Of a stretch of DNA of 36,760 bases, positions 12,765 to 21,005 are shown piece after piece. The position numbers and the translations under genes were made by a program. Location: the NCBI GenBank assembly GCA_904419945.1, contig CAJFTM010000011.1:1-36760 (forward strand), written 5' to 3'. Source of the stretch: an uncultured Clostridia bacterium. GTDB taxonomy: Bacteria; Bacillota; Clostridia; Christensenellales; Borkfalkiaceae. The notes under the pieces were generated by a model. The model was not told where the DNA came from. It was given only the letters and a program-made list of their open reading frames with translations, and ran no database searches. The first letter of the stretch is position 1. Every line of letters begins with the position of its first letter.

Positions 12765-12804
12765 AAGGGATGGCCCGCGCACGACGGTGCGCGGGCCATC
12801 CCTT
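12765..12804. terminator. Long hairpin between the oxidoreductase and the topoisomerase promoter
   Basis: GGGATGGCCCGCGCAC (12767-12782) pairs perfectly with GTGCGCGGGCCATCCC (12787-12802) around GACG, and the stem extends by two A-T pairs. The following minus-strand sequence has only TTTG, so termination of the oxidoreductase operon is likely but not textbook. From 12805 to 12921 I see no other feature. Confidence 0.6.
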
Positions 12805-12921
12805 CGGCTCTAAGATCCTACTCGGCCCCTCTGTCCCGGCAAAACAGTCCGCCGCAGGTGGCCGGCCCCGGCTTTTGCGAAAGGGAAATCCCTCGTCCCG
12901 AGCGCCGACCGGATGGGCCCC

Positions 12922-13902
12922 TCACTCTTCCTGTGGGTAGCGCATTCCCATCCGGCGGCGGCACTCGTCCGTCAGCCGCAGCACGTCCACCGTACTCTGC
13001 GCCGGGATGCGTTCCCCCTCCTGCCGCCCCGCGCGGATCTCGTCGGCGACCTGCGCAAACTGCCGCGCATATTTCAGGGCACCGTCGCGGAACACCTCTC
13101 TCCTCCCTCCGACGGAAAGCACAGCCCGCCGCGCGGCATGAAACTCCGGTACGACGATCTTGCCGCGCTCGCCGCAGATGACCATCTTCTCCCCGCCCCA
13201 CGAAGACATGGATACGGAGATCTCGGCAGTGAACGAGGGGTAGCGCATCGCGATCTTTTCCCCAAGGTCGACTCCGCCGCGCAGCTTGCCGCGGCAGGAG
13301 AGCGAATCGGGCATGCCGAACAACTCGTATACATAACGGACGGGATAAATGCCGATATCCAAAAGTGCGCCGCCGCCCGCCTCCGCCGAGAGCAGCCGGC
13401 CGCGGCACTTCATGAGGATGAGCGGAAAGGCATACACCGCACGCAGCGAGCGAACGCGCCCGATCGCACCGCTATGGATCCACTCCCGCACCTTCCGCGC
13501 CGTCGCGTTGTGCCATGTCCACATTGCCTCGGAGAGATATACGCCCTTTCCCCGCGCGAAGTCAAAGAGAGACGCTGCCTCCCCCGCACTGAGAGTGAAC
13601 GGCTTCTCGCACAGGACGGGTACCCCCGCTCCGATGCAGCGGCGCACATACTCCGCGTGATAGGCGGGATTGACGCAGATATAGGCGCCCTCCACGCCGG
13701 GCGCCGCCAGCGCCTCTTCGGGCGTGCGGAATGCCGTTGCAGAAAACGCAGCCGCAAAGGACTGCGCGCGGGAAGCCGTGCGGTTCCACACGGACACGAT
13801 GCGCCCGCTCCCCTCCCTTACGATCTCCGAAGCAACCTTGTGCGCGATGTCACCCGCGCCGATGAATGCCCAGCCGAATTTTTTACGCTTACTCTCTGAC
13901 AT
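12922..13902 (-). CDS. Gfo/Idh/MocA-family oxidoreductase
   Basis: A 326-aa NAD(P)-dependent oxidoreductase acting on an unknown sugar or sugar-like substrate. The Rossmann motif GAGDIA is at residues 15-20 and the family signature CEKP at 98-101 with its conserved Lys100. The C-terminal half is the GFO/IDH sheet domain, including GGGALLDIGIYPVRY with the usual Asp and Tyr. It begins 4 bases after the hydrolase stop, with GGGAG lying in the hydrolase's final codons, so the two are one operon. Substrate cannot be told from sequence. Confidence 0.93.
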   Translation of the reverse strand: MSESKRKKFGWAFIGAGDIAHKVASEIVREGSGRIVSVWNRTASRAQSFAAAFSATAFRTPEEALAAPGVEGAYICVNPAYHAEYVRRCIGAGVPVLCEKPFTLSAGEAASLFDFARGKGVYLSEAMWTWHNATARKVREWIHSGAIGRVRSLRAVYAFPLILMKCRGRLLSAEAGGGALLDIGIYPVRYVYELFGMPDSLSCRGKLRGGVDLGEKIAMRYPSFTAEISVSMSSWGGEKMVICGERGKIVVPEFHAARRAVLSVGGRREVFRDGALKYARQFAQVADEIRAGRQEGERIPAQSTVDVLRLTDECRRRMGMRYPQEE

Positions 13903-13906
13903 AGTA

Positions 13907-14797
13907 CTATGCTCCCGTTACTTTTCCCAAAAAAGCCGCGATCTCCTCGATCGCTTCCTCGAAATGTACGCTCTCATTCAAGAACTCATGCCGCGCCCCG
14001 TCGATGAGACGAACGGTCACATCCCGCACGCCGGCGGAGCGGTAATATTTTGCCAACCGCTCCACGCCGGCGCCCATATCGCCCACCGGATCCTGTTTGC
14101 CGGAAAGGAGGAGAATGGGCAGATCTGCCGGAGGGCAGGCGTCCTTTTTGTACAGCCCCGCGAGCCCCTTAAAGAAGGAGGCGAAGAAATGATTGCTGCA
14201 AACAAATTCGCAGTATGGATCCGCATGATAGCGGGTATTGTTGGCCGCATCGACGGACAGCCACTCGCCGTCCTTAAATTTTTTGCCGTATCCGCCGAAT
14301 ACGATCTTATGCACCAAACGGGCGGGAGCATCCTTCCCGCGCACCGCCCCGCCGAGCAGGGCGAGCAGCCGCCCCGCGCGCACGGCGAGGGCATTCTGCC
14401 GCGAACTGCCGGCAATGATCGCGCCGTCGATCCGTCCGCCGTATTTGCGCACGAATGCCTGCGTGAGAAAGGAACCGTACGAAAAGCCGAACAGCACGTA
14501 TGGCACCCCGGGGTAACGCGCGCGGTAAAGGCGAACGAGCTCTGCCATATCCTCCACGGTGTCTGCAAACATATCCCCCGGCGCATAGCCGAGCGTCTTC
14601 GCGTCCGTGTCGCCGTGGCCGCGATGATCGTCTCCTGCCACAATATACCCGAGCGCGTTCAGCCGCCTCGCAAAGGCATCATAGCGTGCGACATACTCGT
14701 TCATGCCGTGCGCGATCTGCACGACGCCGCGCACCTCCCGCACGTCCGTCCACTCCCGCACGGAAATCATCTTTCCGTCAAAAGAATGAAATTGCAT
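13907..14797 (-). CDS. Alpha/beta hydrolase, monoacylglycerol lipase-like
   Basis: A 296-aa cytoplasmic serine hydrolase of the Hydrolase_4 (lysophospholipase) type. The nucleophile elbow is GFSYG with Ser106, the acid Asp236 in GKQDPVGD and the base His270 in GARHEF. The N-terminal VVQIAHGMNEY has the oxyanion HG pair, and DHRGHGD is typical of the group. No signal peptide is seen. The ATG at 14797 is taken because GGAGGGAAGG precedes it; an ATG 12 bases earlier overlaps that site. It is followed by the oxidoreductase in the same operon. The natural ester is unknown. Confidence 0.92.
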   Translation of the reverse strand: MQFHSFDGKMISVREWTDVREVRGVVQIAHGMNEYVARYDAFARRLNALGYIVAGDDHRGHGDTDAKTLGYAPGDMFADTVEDMAELVRLYRARYPGVPYVLFGFSYGSFLTQAFVRKYGGRIDGAIIAGSSRQNALAVRAGRLLALLGGAVRGKDAPARLVHKIVFGGYGKKFKDGEWLSVDAANNTRYHADPYCEFVCSNHFFASFFKGLAGLYKKDACPPADLPILLLSGKQDPVGDMGAGVERLAKYYRSAGVRDVTVRLIDGARHEFLNESVHFEEAIEEIAAFLGKVTGA

Positions 14798-14831
14798 CCT
14801 TCCCTCCATGCCGCAAGGGCACTTTTTTCTT

Positions 14832-14860
14832 ATTGTACCGCATTTTGAGCCGCCTGTAAA
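14832..14860 (-). promoter_or_regulatory. Sigma-A promoter of the hydrolase-oxidoreductase operon
   Basis: TTTACA (14855-14860), 17-base spacer, TACAAT (14832-14837) on the minus strand, about 35 bases before the ATG. It is back to back with the murG promoter region. Confidence 0.75.
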
Positions 14861-14887
14861 GCGCCCCGCAAAAATTTTATACGCGCA

Positions 14888-14917
14888 TTCATAATCGACG
14901 GGACACGCCGATATACT
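14888..14917 (+). promoter_or_regulatory. Probable promoter of murG
   Basis: TATACT (14912-14917) is a fair -10. The best -35, TTCATA (14888-14893), is 18 bases upstream and weak. The murG ATG is 30 bases downstream. Confidence 0.45.
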
Positions 14918-14946
14918 AAAAAGAAAACGCGCGGAGGTTAACAGTC

Positions 14947-15996
14947 ATGCAGACGCTTATCTTGACGGGAGGAGGAAGCGCAGGACACGTCGTCCCCAAT
15001 CTGGCGCTCGTACCAGAGCTGCGGCGCCATTTCCGCCTCGCCTATATCGGTACGGACGGCATCGAACGGAAACTGGCAGAGCGGGCGGGCATCCCTTTTT
15101 ATACCATCCCTGCCGCAAAATTGGTGCGCGGATCGCTGCGGGCAAACCTGACGCTGCCCTTCCGTCTGCATACGAGCGTGCGGGCGGCAAAGGAAGCGCT
15201 GCGCGAAGCGGAGGCAGACGCCGTCTTTTCCAAGGGCGGTTATGTAGCCCTTCCCGTCGTGTGGGCCGCGAGATCCTTAAAGATCCCCGCCGTCACGCAC
15301 GAATCCGACCGCACGCCGGGGCTTGCCAACAAACTCATCGCCCGCAGCTGCTGCGCGGCGCTGACCAGCTTTCCCGAGACGGCGCAGCTGCTGCGCGGCG
15401 GCGCCTTTACCGGCCCGCCCATCCGCCAAGAACTGTTTGCCGGCAACCGCGCGCAGGCGCGGTACAAATACGGATTTTCGGGCGAAAAGCCTGTCCTGCT
15501 CGCCTTCGGCGGCGGGAGCGGCAGCGCAGCGCTCAACCGCGCGCTGGAAGGGGCCCTGCCCGCCCTGCTCCCCCATTGCGACGTACTGCATATCCGCGGC
15601 AAAAATGCGGAAGGGCGCGGGCGGTCGGGATATGTTCCGCTCGCCTATGAACCGGATATGGCTTCCGCCTATGCCTGTGCAGACTATGTGCTCGCGCGCG
15701 CAGGATCGAACACCGTTTTCGAAGTCCTCGCCCTGCACAAGCCCGCACTGTTCATTCCGCTGGAAAACAGGCGCTCGCGCGGAGATCAGGTACAAAATGC
15801 CGCCTACTTCGAGCGGCAGGGACTGTGCCGCGTACTGCACGAGCGCGACCTGACCCCCTCTCACCTGTGTGACGCACTGCGCGCCCTCGCCGCGGACGCC
15901 GCACTCCGGCGGCGGCTGGAAGAGCTCGACCTTGCCGGAGGCAACCGCACCATCGTCGCGGCGATCCTGCGAGCCGTCGCCCCACCCCGAAAATGA
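14947..15996 (+). CDS. murG: UDP-GlcNAc:lipid I GlcNAc transferase
   Basis: A 349-aa GT28 enzyme that converts lipid I to lipid II on the inner membrane face. Seen: GGGSAGH at residues 8-14 (the glycine-rich acceptor/diphosphate loop), FSKGGYVALPV, THESDRTPGLANK and the UDP-GlcNAc-binding region RAGSNTVFEVLAL with LFIPLE. The HESD variant, in place of HEQN, is the form seen in streptococci and some clostridia. GGAGG lies 9 bases before the ATG. It stands alone, away from any division and cell-wall cluster, and is the only long gene on the plus strand. Whether the genome has a second murG cannot be seen here. Confidence 0.93.
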   Translation: MQTLILTGGGSAGHVVPNLALVPELRRHFRLAYIGTDGIERKLAERAGIPFYTIPAAKLVRGSLRANLTLPFRLHTSVRAAKEALREAEADAVFSKGGYVALPVVWAARSLKIPAVTHESDRTPGLANKLIARSCCAALTSFPETAQLLRGGAFTGPPIRQELFAGNRAQARYKYGFSGEKPVLLAFGGGSGSAALNRALEGALPALLPHCDVLHIRGKNAEGRGRSGYVPLAYEPDMASAYACADYVLARAGSNTVFEVLALHKPALFIPLENRRSRGDQVQNAAYFERQGLCRVLHERDLTPSHLCDALRALAADAALRRRLEELDLAGGNRTIVAAILRAVAPPRK

Positions 15997-16077
15997 TGCT
16001 TTCTGCTTCGCAGGGGCTCAATCAACCTGCCAATACCGGATGGAGGCGGCCGAAAAACGGCCGCCTCCATCTTTACC

Positions 16078-16377
16078 CTATTCCACGCTGTACCGGTTTC
16101 CTCCGTGCGGCGGACAGTCCTCTCGCTTGTTGCTGTCCGGCCTGGTATTTTTCAGGTCGACGAGCACTACATCCGCACCGATCTTGACGACGTTGTGCAG
16201 CGAGATAAACAGGTCCTCTCTCTTAAAAAAGCGCAGCCCGTTTTTGCCCGGGACGGCGATGCCGAGCACGCGGCCTTCGGGATAGGTAAAAACGATATCC
16301 GTCGTCTTGCCGAGGTTGCGCCCGTCCGTCACATTGACGACGAACTTGCACTTTAGCTCTCTGTAAGATGTTTCCAT
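16078..16377 (-). CDS. ylmC: YlmC/YmxH-family sporulation protein (PRC-barrel)
   Basis: A 99-aa protein. The core ELKCKFVVNVTDGRNLG with a following strand-rich segment is the PRC-barrel fold of the YlmC/YmxH family, small proteins of spore formers whose exact role is unknown. GGAGG precedes the ATG at 16377; the frame extends upstream to 16497 without a site. A sigma-E-like promoter (16438-16466) fits mother-cell expression during sporulation. The basic tail (KNTRPDSNKRED) is probably disordered. Confidence 0.85.
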   Translation of the reverse strand: METSYRELKCKFVVNVTDGRNLGKTTDIVFTYPEGRVLGIAVPGKNGLRFFKREDLFISLHNVVKIGADVVLVDLKNTRPDSNKREDCPPHGGNRYSVE

Positions 16378-16437
16378 ACCAAGTCCTCCCCGCGCCCGAA
16401 GGCGCGCGGACGCAAAATTAGAAGGGCGTCCATTACC

Positions 16438-16466
16438 ATTGTATGCACCGAAGCCGAAGAATGTGC
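16438..16466 (-). promoter_or_regulatory. Sigma-E-like promoter of ylmC
   Basis: On the minus strand GCACATT (16460-16466) and CATACAAT (16438-16445) are 14 bases apart. The -10 matches the sigma-E consensus CATACAnT fully and the -35 differs from kmATATT at one base. This agrees with the sporulation family of the gene. A CGCGCC/GGCGCG hairpin at 16391-16406 lies in the leader. Confidence 0.65.
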
Positions 16467-16580
16467 CGAAAAGGGACGAAAAAGGGCGATATCGCAAGTA
16501 CTCTGCCAGACATAGATCTGCACAGATGCAAAAAATCTCTTGTCCAGCACATACTATCTTAAAAAATACGGGAGGTTCTC

Positions 16581-16712
16581 ATGGCCAAAAAGAAAAAAGC
16601 GAAGGTACGTACCCTGACCGAAAAACAGTACAACGATTACCTGATGGCCCTCAAAGACGAGCGGCCGACCATGCTCATCGACAAGGACGGCAAGCGTCAC
16701 CCGCAGCGCTGA
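16581..16712 (+). CDS. 43-aa lysine-rich protein, function unknown
   Basis: ATG at 16581 behind GGAGG (16571-16575) at ideal spacing opens 43 codons ending in TGA at 16710-16712, directly before a strong terminator. The protein starts MAKKKKAKVRTLTEKQY and is very basic and soluble, with no Cys. I do not recognise the family. The preceding sequence has CATACTAT (16551-16558), resembling the -10 of sporulation sigma factors, but no matching -35 is clear. A ribosome site, a stop and a terminator in order make it a likely real gene. Confidence 0.7.
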   Translation: MAKKKKAKVRTLTEKQYNDYLMALKDERPTMLIDKDGKRHPQR

Positions 16713-16721
16713 AGTCCAAAA

Positions 16722-16765
16722 GCGCCCGCCCCTGCATCGGCAGGGGCGGGCGCCGCATTTCCTCT
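16722..16765 (+). terminator. Terminator of the 43-aa gene
   Basis: GCGCCCGCCCCTGC (16722-16735) pairs with GCAGGGGCGGGCGC (16740-16753) around ATCG, giving a perfect 14-bp stem, followed by a T-rich tract. It may also serve the ABC gene (ends 16863) from the other side. Confidence 0.8.
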
Positions 16766-16862
16766 TTTATGGACTGAATATCTCCTGAATACACCCTGCC
16801 GTTTGCGGCGCTCTTCCTCGCAGCACTTTCGCAGGAAGAGGGGGAAGGACATCTTATCTCGA

Positions 16863-18656
16863 TCACTGCGCGAACTGCGCGTTGTACAGATCGTAATAGA
16901 ATCCGCGCTTTTCCATCAGCTGCGCGTGCGTGCCCTGTTCGATGACGCTGCCCGCATTCATGACCAAAATGAGATCGGCATCGAGGATGGTCGAGAGGCG
17001 GTGCGCGACGATGAAGGAGGTGCGCCCGCGCATCATCTTGCGGAATGCCTTTTGGATGCGCATCTCCGTCATCGTATCGATGTTGCTCGTGGCCTCGTCG
17101 AGGATGAGCATGGGCGGATCGGCGAGCATCACCCGCGCGATGCACAGCAGCTGCCGCTCCCCCTGCGACACGCTGACGCTGCCCGTGAGCACGGTATCGT
17201 ACCCATCCGGCAGATTGCGGATAAAGTAGTCGCAGTAAGCCGCCTTTGCCGCCGCCTCGACCTGCTCGCGAGAAGCGTCCTCATTGCCGTACGCGATATT
17301 CCATGCGACCGTTTCCTGCGCCAAGAAGCTCTCCTGCAGCACCATGCCGAACAGGCGCCTGTACTCGTCGAGAGGGATATCCCGCACATCGACGCCGTCT
17401 ACCGTGATGCGCCCGCCGCGCAGCTTATAAAAGCGCATCAGGAGATTGATCAGGGTCGTCTTGCCGCAGCCGGTCGGCCCGACAATGGCCACTTTACTGC
17501 CCGCTCTGACCGACACGTTGAGATGCTCGATCAGTTTCTGCTCGGGCGAATACGAAAAGGTGACGTCCTCAAAGCGAATATCGCCGCGCACTTTCGGAAG
17601 ATGCTGCGTCCCGGCGAGGCCCTCTCCCGGCTCATCCACCACCGCAAACACGCGCTCGGCGGAGGCAAATGCGTTCTGCATCTGCGTGACGACGTTGGAA
17701 ACCTCGTTGAACGGCTTCGTATACTGGTTGGCATAGCTCAAAAAGACGGAGAGCATGCCGGGCGTAAAGCCCTGCAGCGTGACGATGCCGATAGTAAGTT
17801 CCCCGCCCGTACTCAGGATGCAGAAGACGGCGCCCAGCACCCCGACAAAGGCATAGATGACCGCGTTCACGAAGCGGGTGGACGGATTGGTCAGTGCAGA
17901 AAAATACTGCGCGCGCCATCCGATCTCGTACAGATGCCCGTCGATCTCTTCAAATTTGCGGCAGGAATTGTTTTCCTGCCCGAAGAGGATGACTGTCTTT
18001 TGCCCGGCAATCATCTCCTTGGCATGCGCCGCGAGCCTGCCCTGTACGCGCACCTGCTGTGAAAAGCTCTTAAACGTATGCTTGGTGATGAACGCCGCCG
18101 CAAACAGGGAGAGCGGGGTGAGTACGACCACGACCAGCGCAACGATATAATTGATCACGAACATGACGACGAGCGTCGCAAAGATGGTCATGACGCCCGT
18201 AAACAGCTGCGAAACGCCCTGCAGCAGGCCGTCGGAGACAATATCGACGTCGTTGACGATGCGTGCGATGATATCGCCCTGCGCGTGCGTGTCTACATAG
18301 CGGACACGGGCGGCCGTCAAGCTGTCAAAGGCATCGCGGCGCAGATCGCGCACGAGGCGGTAGCAGAGCACATTGACGAGATCCCCCTGCACTTTCTGCG
18401 AAACGAATGCGAACAGAACGCACAGCGCAAATCCGCCGACCATAAAATAGACCGTCTCAAAGTCGACCTCTCCCCGCCCCAGCATGGCGTCGATCGCCTC
18501 GCCGTACAATACGGGACCGAGCAGGACGAACCCGACGTACAGCAGGCTGGTGATGAGGACGCCCGCCACATATCCGCCGTACGGGCGCACATAATGCAGC
18601 AGCCTGCGGACGATATTCTGTTTGAGCCCGCGGCTTTCCTTTACTCTCTTGCTCAT
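16863..18656 (-). CDS. ABC exporter half, catalytic-site subunit
   Basis: A 597-aa type IV exporter half: six membrane helices (residues about 30-330) then a nucleotide-binding domain. Walker A GPTGCGKT is at 393-400, Walker B LILDE at 517-521 with catalytic Glu521, and the switch is His552. The signature reads SVSQGE (495-500), not LSGGQ. It overlaps the upstream partner gene by 4 bases (ATGA). In heterodimeric exporters such as TM287/288 the partner with intact Glu and His carries the poor signature, exactly as here. Substrate is unknown; multidrug or lipid-like export is the usual role. Confidence 0.93.
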   Translation of the reverse strand: MSKRVKESRGLKQNIVRRLLHYVRPYGGYVAGVLITSLLYVGFVLLGPVLYGEAIDAMLGRGEVDFETVYFMVGGFALCVLFAFVSQKVQGDLVNVLCYRLVRDLRRDAFDSLTAARVRYVDTHAQGDIIARIVNDVDIVSDGLLQGVSQLFTGVMTIFATLVVMFVINYIVALVVVVLTPLSLFAAAFITKHTFKSFSQQVRVQGRLAAHAKEMIAGQKTVILFGQENNSCRKFEEIDGHLYEIGWRAQYFSALTNPSTRFVNAVIYAFVGVLGAVFCILSTGGELTIGIVTLQGFTPGMLSVFLSYANQYTKPFNEVSNVVTQMQNAFASAERVFAVVDEPGEGLAGTQHLPKVRGDIRFEDVTFSYSPEQKLIEHLNVSVRAGSKVAIVGPTGCGKTTLINLLMRFYKLRGGRITVDGVDVRDIPLDEYRRLFGMVLQESFLAQETVAWNIAYGNEDASREQVEAAAKAAYCDYFIRNLPDGYDTVLTGSVSVSQGERQLLCIARVMLADPPMLILDEATSNIDTMTEMRIQKAFRKMMRGRTSFIVAHRLSTILDADLILVMNAGSVIEQGTHAQLMEKRGFYYDLYNAQFAQ

Positions 18657-20365
18657 TCTTCTGCCCTCGCCTGCGAATCACAGATCTCCCGGTACAGCGG
18701 ACAACCCTCATACAGCTGCGCGTGCGTTCCGCTCCCGACGACGCGCCCGTCCTCCAACACATAGATGACGTCCGCATTCTGTAAGGACGCGGCGCGCTGC
18801 GAAATGATGACGGTCGTCACATCTTCGAGCGCCGCAATATTCGCGCGCACCTGCGCGTCTGTACGGAAATCGAGAGCGGAACAGCTGTCATCCAAAACGA
18901 GGATGCGCGGCCTTGCCGCCAGCGCGCGGGCAATGGTCAGGCGCTGGCGCTGCCCGCCCGAAAAATTCTTGCCGCCCTCTGTGACCTTTTGATCCAGCCC
19001 GCCCTTTTCCGCCACAAAATCGTAGGCGCAGGCGGCGCGCAGCGCCTCCTCCAGCTCGGCGTCCGTCGCCCCCTCGTTGCCCCAGCAAAGATTGGAGCGC
19101 ACCGTCCCCGAAAAGAGGGCGGTATTCTGCGGCACGGTGCCGATGAGGGCGCGCAGCGCGCGCACGGGGTATTCCCGGACGTCGTGCCCGAAGACGCGCA
19201 CACTCCCCTCCCCCGCATCATAGAGGCGGGGCAAAAGGCTGACCAGCGTCGTCTTGCCGCTGCCCGTACCGCCGATGACGCCGACCGTCGCGCCGGCGGG
19301 CACGCACAGCGTGACGTCCGTCAAGGAATATTGCTTCGTTCCCGCATAGGAGAAGCAGACATCCCGCAGCTCAAAGGCGGGCGCCGAAAAATCGAACGCG
19401 GCATCCCCCCCTTCATCCATCGAAGATCTCGTATCGAAGAGGGCGCTGACGCGGTTCATCGAGGCGTGCGCCTTGGTAAAGAGGGAGACGAGGTTGGAGA
19501 TGACGATCATGGCGTTGAGGATCTGCGCCATGTAATTGATGAGGGCGATGATCTCGCCGCTCAAAAGGAACCCGTCATTCACCTTCCCGCCGCTGAGCAG
19601 CAGGATGACGGCGATGCCGAAGTTGACCACGGCATATGTGAGCGGGTTGATCCACGCGGAAATGCGGCCGATGCGCACGGAATTGTCCAGCATGTCGCGC
19701 GCGGCCGCGTCAAAGCGTGCGCGCTCGTTTTCGCGATTGGAGAAGGCGCGCACCACGCGCGCACCCTCGAGATTTTCACCCGTGATCTGCGCGAGGCGGT
19801 CCAATTTTTTTTGATTGCGCGCATAATAGGGGACCGTCTTCTGCATGATGATCCAGAGCACCAGCCCCACCCCGACGGACGCCGCCGCGACGATCAAGCC
19901 GAGCTGCCAATCGATGAGCAGGCAGAGGACGATCGATCCGACGACGATAAAGGGCGCGCGCACCACGAGGCGGATGATCATGGCGACGGCGCTCTGCATC
20001 TGATTGACGTCATTGACGACGCGGTTGACGAGGGAGGCCGAGCCGATGCGATCCAGTTCGCGGTACGAGAGGGTATTGATGTGGCGGAAGAGCGCATTGC
20101 GCACATTGGTGCCGAACCCCTGCGAGGCGATGGATGCGCTGCGCTGACAAAAGAGCGCACAGCCGAATCCGACAGCCCCCATCGCGAGCATGATCCCGCC
20201 CCCGCGCAACACGTAGCCGATATCTCCAGCCGCGACGCCCACGTCGATGATATCCGCCATCACGAGGGGAACGAGCAACTCGAGCGCCGCCTCGACCCAC
20301 TTGAACAGCGGGCCGAGGATGCACTGCACTTTATAATTTTTCAGATATTGCAGGTATCGCTTCAC
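18653..20365 (-). CDS. ABC exporter half, degenerate-site subunit
   Basis: A 570-aa exporter half from a GTG start at 20365 (KRYLQYLKNYKVQ follows, a typical family start). Six membrane helices precede the nucleotide-binding domain: Walker A GGTGSGKT at 365-372, consensus signature FSGGQ at 468-472, but the catalytic Glu is Asp493 (LVLDD) and the switch His is Gln523 (SQR). So its own ATP site is non-hydrolytic and its signature completes the partner's active site. An ATG at 20395 is in frame, but a TATAAT overlaps that codon, so a transcript from that promoter would begin downstream of it. GTGAGAG precedes the chosen GTG. Confidence 0.9.
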   Translation of the reverse strand: MKRYLQYLKNYKVQCILGPLFKWVEAALELLVPLVMADIIDVGVAAGDIGYVLRGGGIMLAMGAVGFGCALFCQRSASIASQGFGTNVRNALFRHINTLSYRELDRIGSASLVNRVVNDVNQMQSAVAMIIRLVVRAPFIVVGSIVLCLLIDWQLGLIVAAASVGVGLVLWIIMQKTVPYYARNQKKLDRLAQITGENLEGARVVRAFSNRENERARFDAAARDMLDNSVRIGRISAWINPLTYAVVNFGIAVILLLSGGKVNDGFLLSGEIIALINYMAQILNAMIVISNLVSLFTKAHASMNRVSALFDTRSSMDEGGDAAFDFSAPAFELRDVCFSYAGTKQYSLTDVTLCVPAGATVGVIGGTGSGKTTLVSLLPRLYDAGEGSVRVFGHDVREYPVRALRALIGTVPQNTALFSGTVRSNLCWGNEGATDAELEEALRAACAYDFVAEKGGLDQKVTEGGKNFSGGQRQRLTIARALAARPRILVLDDSCSALDFRTDAQVRANIAALEDVTTVIISQRAASLQNADVIYVLEDGRVVGSGTHAQLYEGCPLYREICDSQARAEE

Positions 20366-20393
20366 GGATTTTCTCTCACAAGGTTTTTTCTTC

Positions 20394-20422
20394 ATTATAA
20401 AAAATACGCCCCGCAAAAGCAA
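20394..20422 (-). promoter_or_regulatory. Sigma-A promoter of the ABC exporter operon
   Basis: TTGCTT (20417-20422), 17-base spacer, TATAAT (20394-20399) on the minus strand. The expected transcript start near 20387 lies downstream of the in-frame ATG at 20395, which supports the GTG at 20365 as start. From 20423 to 20652 the gap holds no gene. Confidence 0.65.
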
Positions 20423-20652
20423 GCGTTTGCGGGTGCGGGAGGAAATTTACGGCAAAAAGGCAGATCGCGCGGGTGCGTTTCTTTTCCGCTCCGCCCCGAC
20501 AAACGGCCGCCGCCCCTGCCCGCCCTATCTTCACCGCGCCGCCTGCACGGCCTATGCGCGCCCTTCCCCTTCCTGCCGATCGCCGCGGCAACGCCCGCAC
20601 TGACAAGCCGTTTTGCCCGCCCGCACAACATGCCGATTTTTGCCACATACGA

Positions 20653-20681
20653 TTGACAGCTGTTCCCGCCTGTGATACAAT
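20653..20681 (+). promoter_or_regulatory. Sigma-A promoter of the 71-aa gene
   Basis: TTGACA (20653-20658), 17-base spacer, TACAAT (20676-20681), 22 bases before the ATG. Confidence 0.8.
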
Positions 20682-20703
20682 TGAAAAAACGGGGAGGGAA
20701 AAC

Positions 20704-20919
20704 ATGGACAGGACAGACACTCTGATCCAAGAATTTTTACAGGCAGCAAAGGAACAGGGATACAGCGACCTGCGCACCGAAATGCTGCTGGGGCTCGCCT
20801 GCTCGCAGATGGCGGAAGAGACCTACGGCAGTTTGGAAGAGGCCGTCGCCGCGCTGGTGCGCCTGTGCAAAAGCTGCAAAGACGACGCCGAATGCCTGGA
20901 AAAATTCTGCAGCGAATGA
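20704..20919 (+). CDS. 71-aa acidic protein with C-terminal cysteines, unknown
   Basis: A small gene with a strong promoter, GGGGAGGG 5 bases before the ATG and a terminator after the stop. The protein (MDRTDTLIQEFLQAAKEQGY at the start) is acidic and helical. Its last part has four Cys (LCKSCKDDAECLEKFC) that could bind a metal or form disulfides. No membrane segment or signal peptide. I do not recognise the family. It lies between the ABC exporter and spoIVA but on the opposite strand to both. Confidence 0.75.
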   Translation: MDRTDTLIQEFLQAAKEQGYSDLRTEMLLGLACSQMAEETYGSLEEAVAALVRLCKSCKDDAECLEKFCSE

Positions 20920-20946
20920 CAGTTCCGTTAACGGGCGAACGCAAAA

Positions 20947-20988
20947 GCGGCGCCGCGCACACATCCGTGCGCGGCGCCGCCTCCCTTT
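20947..20988. terminator. Shared terminator of the 71-aa gene and spoIVA
   Basis: GCGGCGCCGCGCAC (20947-20960) pairs perfectly with GTGCGCGGCGCCGC (20967-20980) around a 6-base loop. The plus side continues CTCCCTTTCT; the minus side continues TTTTGC. It fits bidirectional termination between convergent genes. Confidence 0.7.
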
Positions 20989-21005
20989 CTCCGGCAGCCG
21001 GACGC

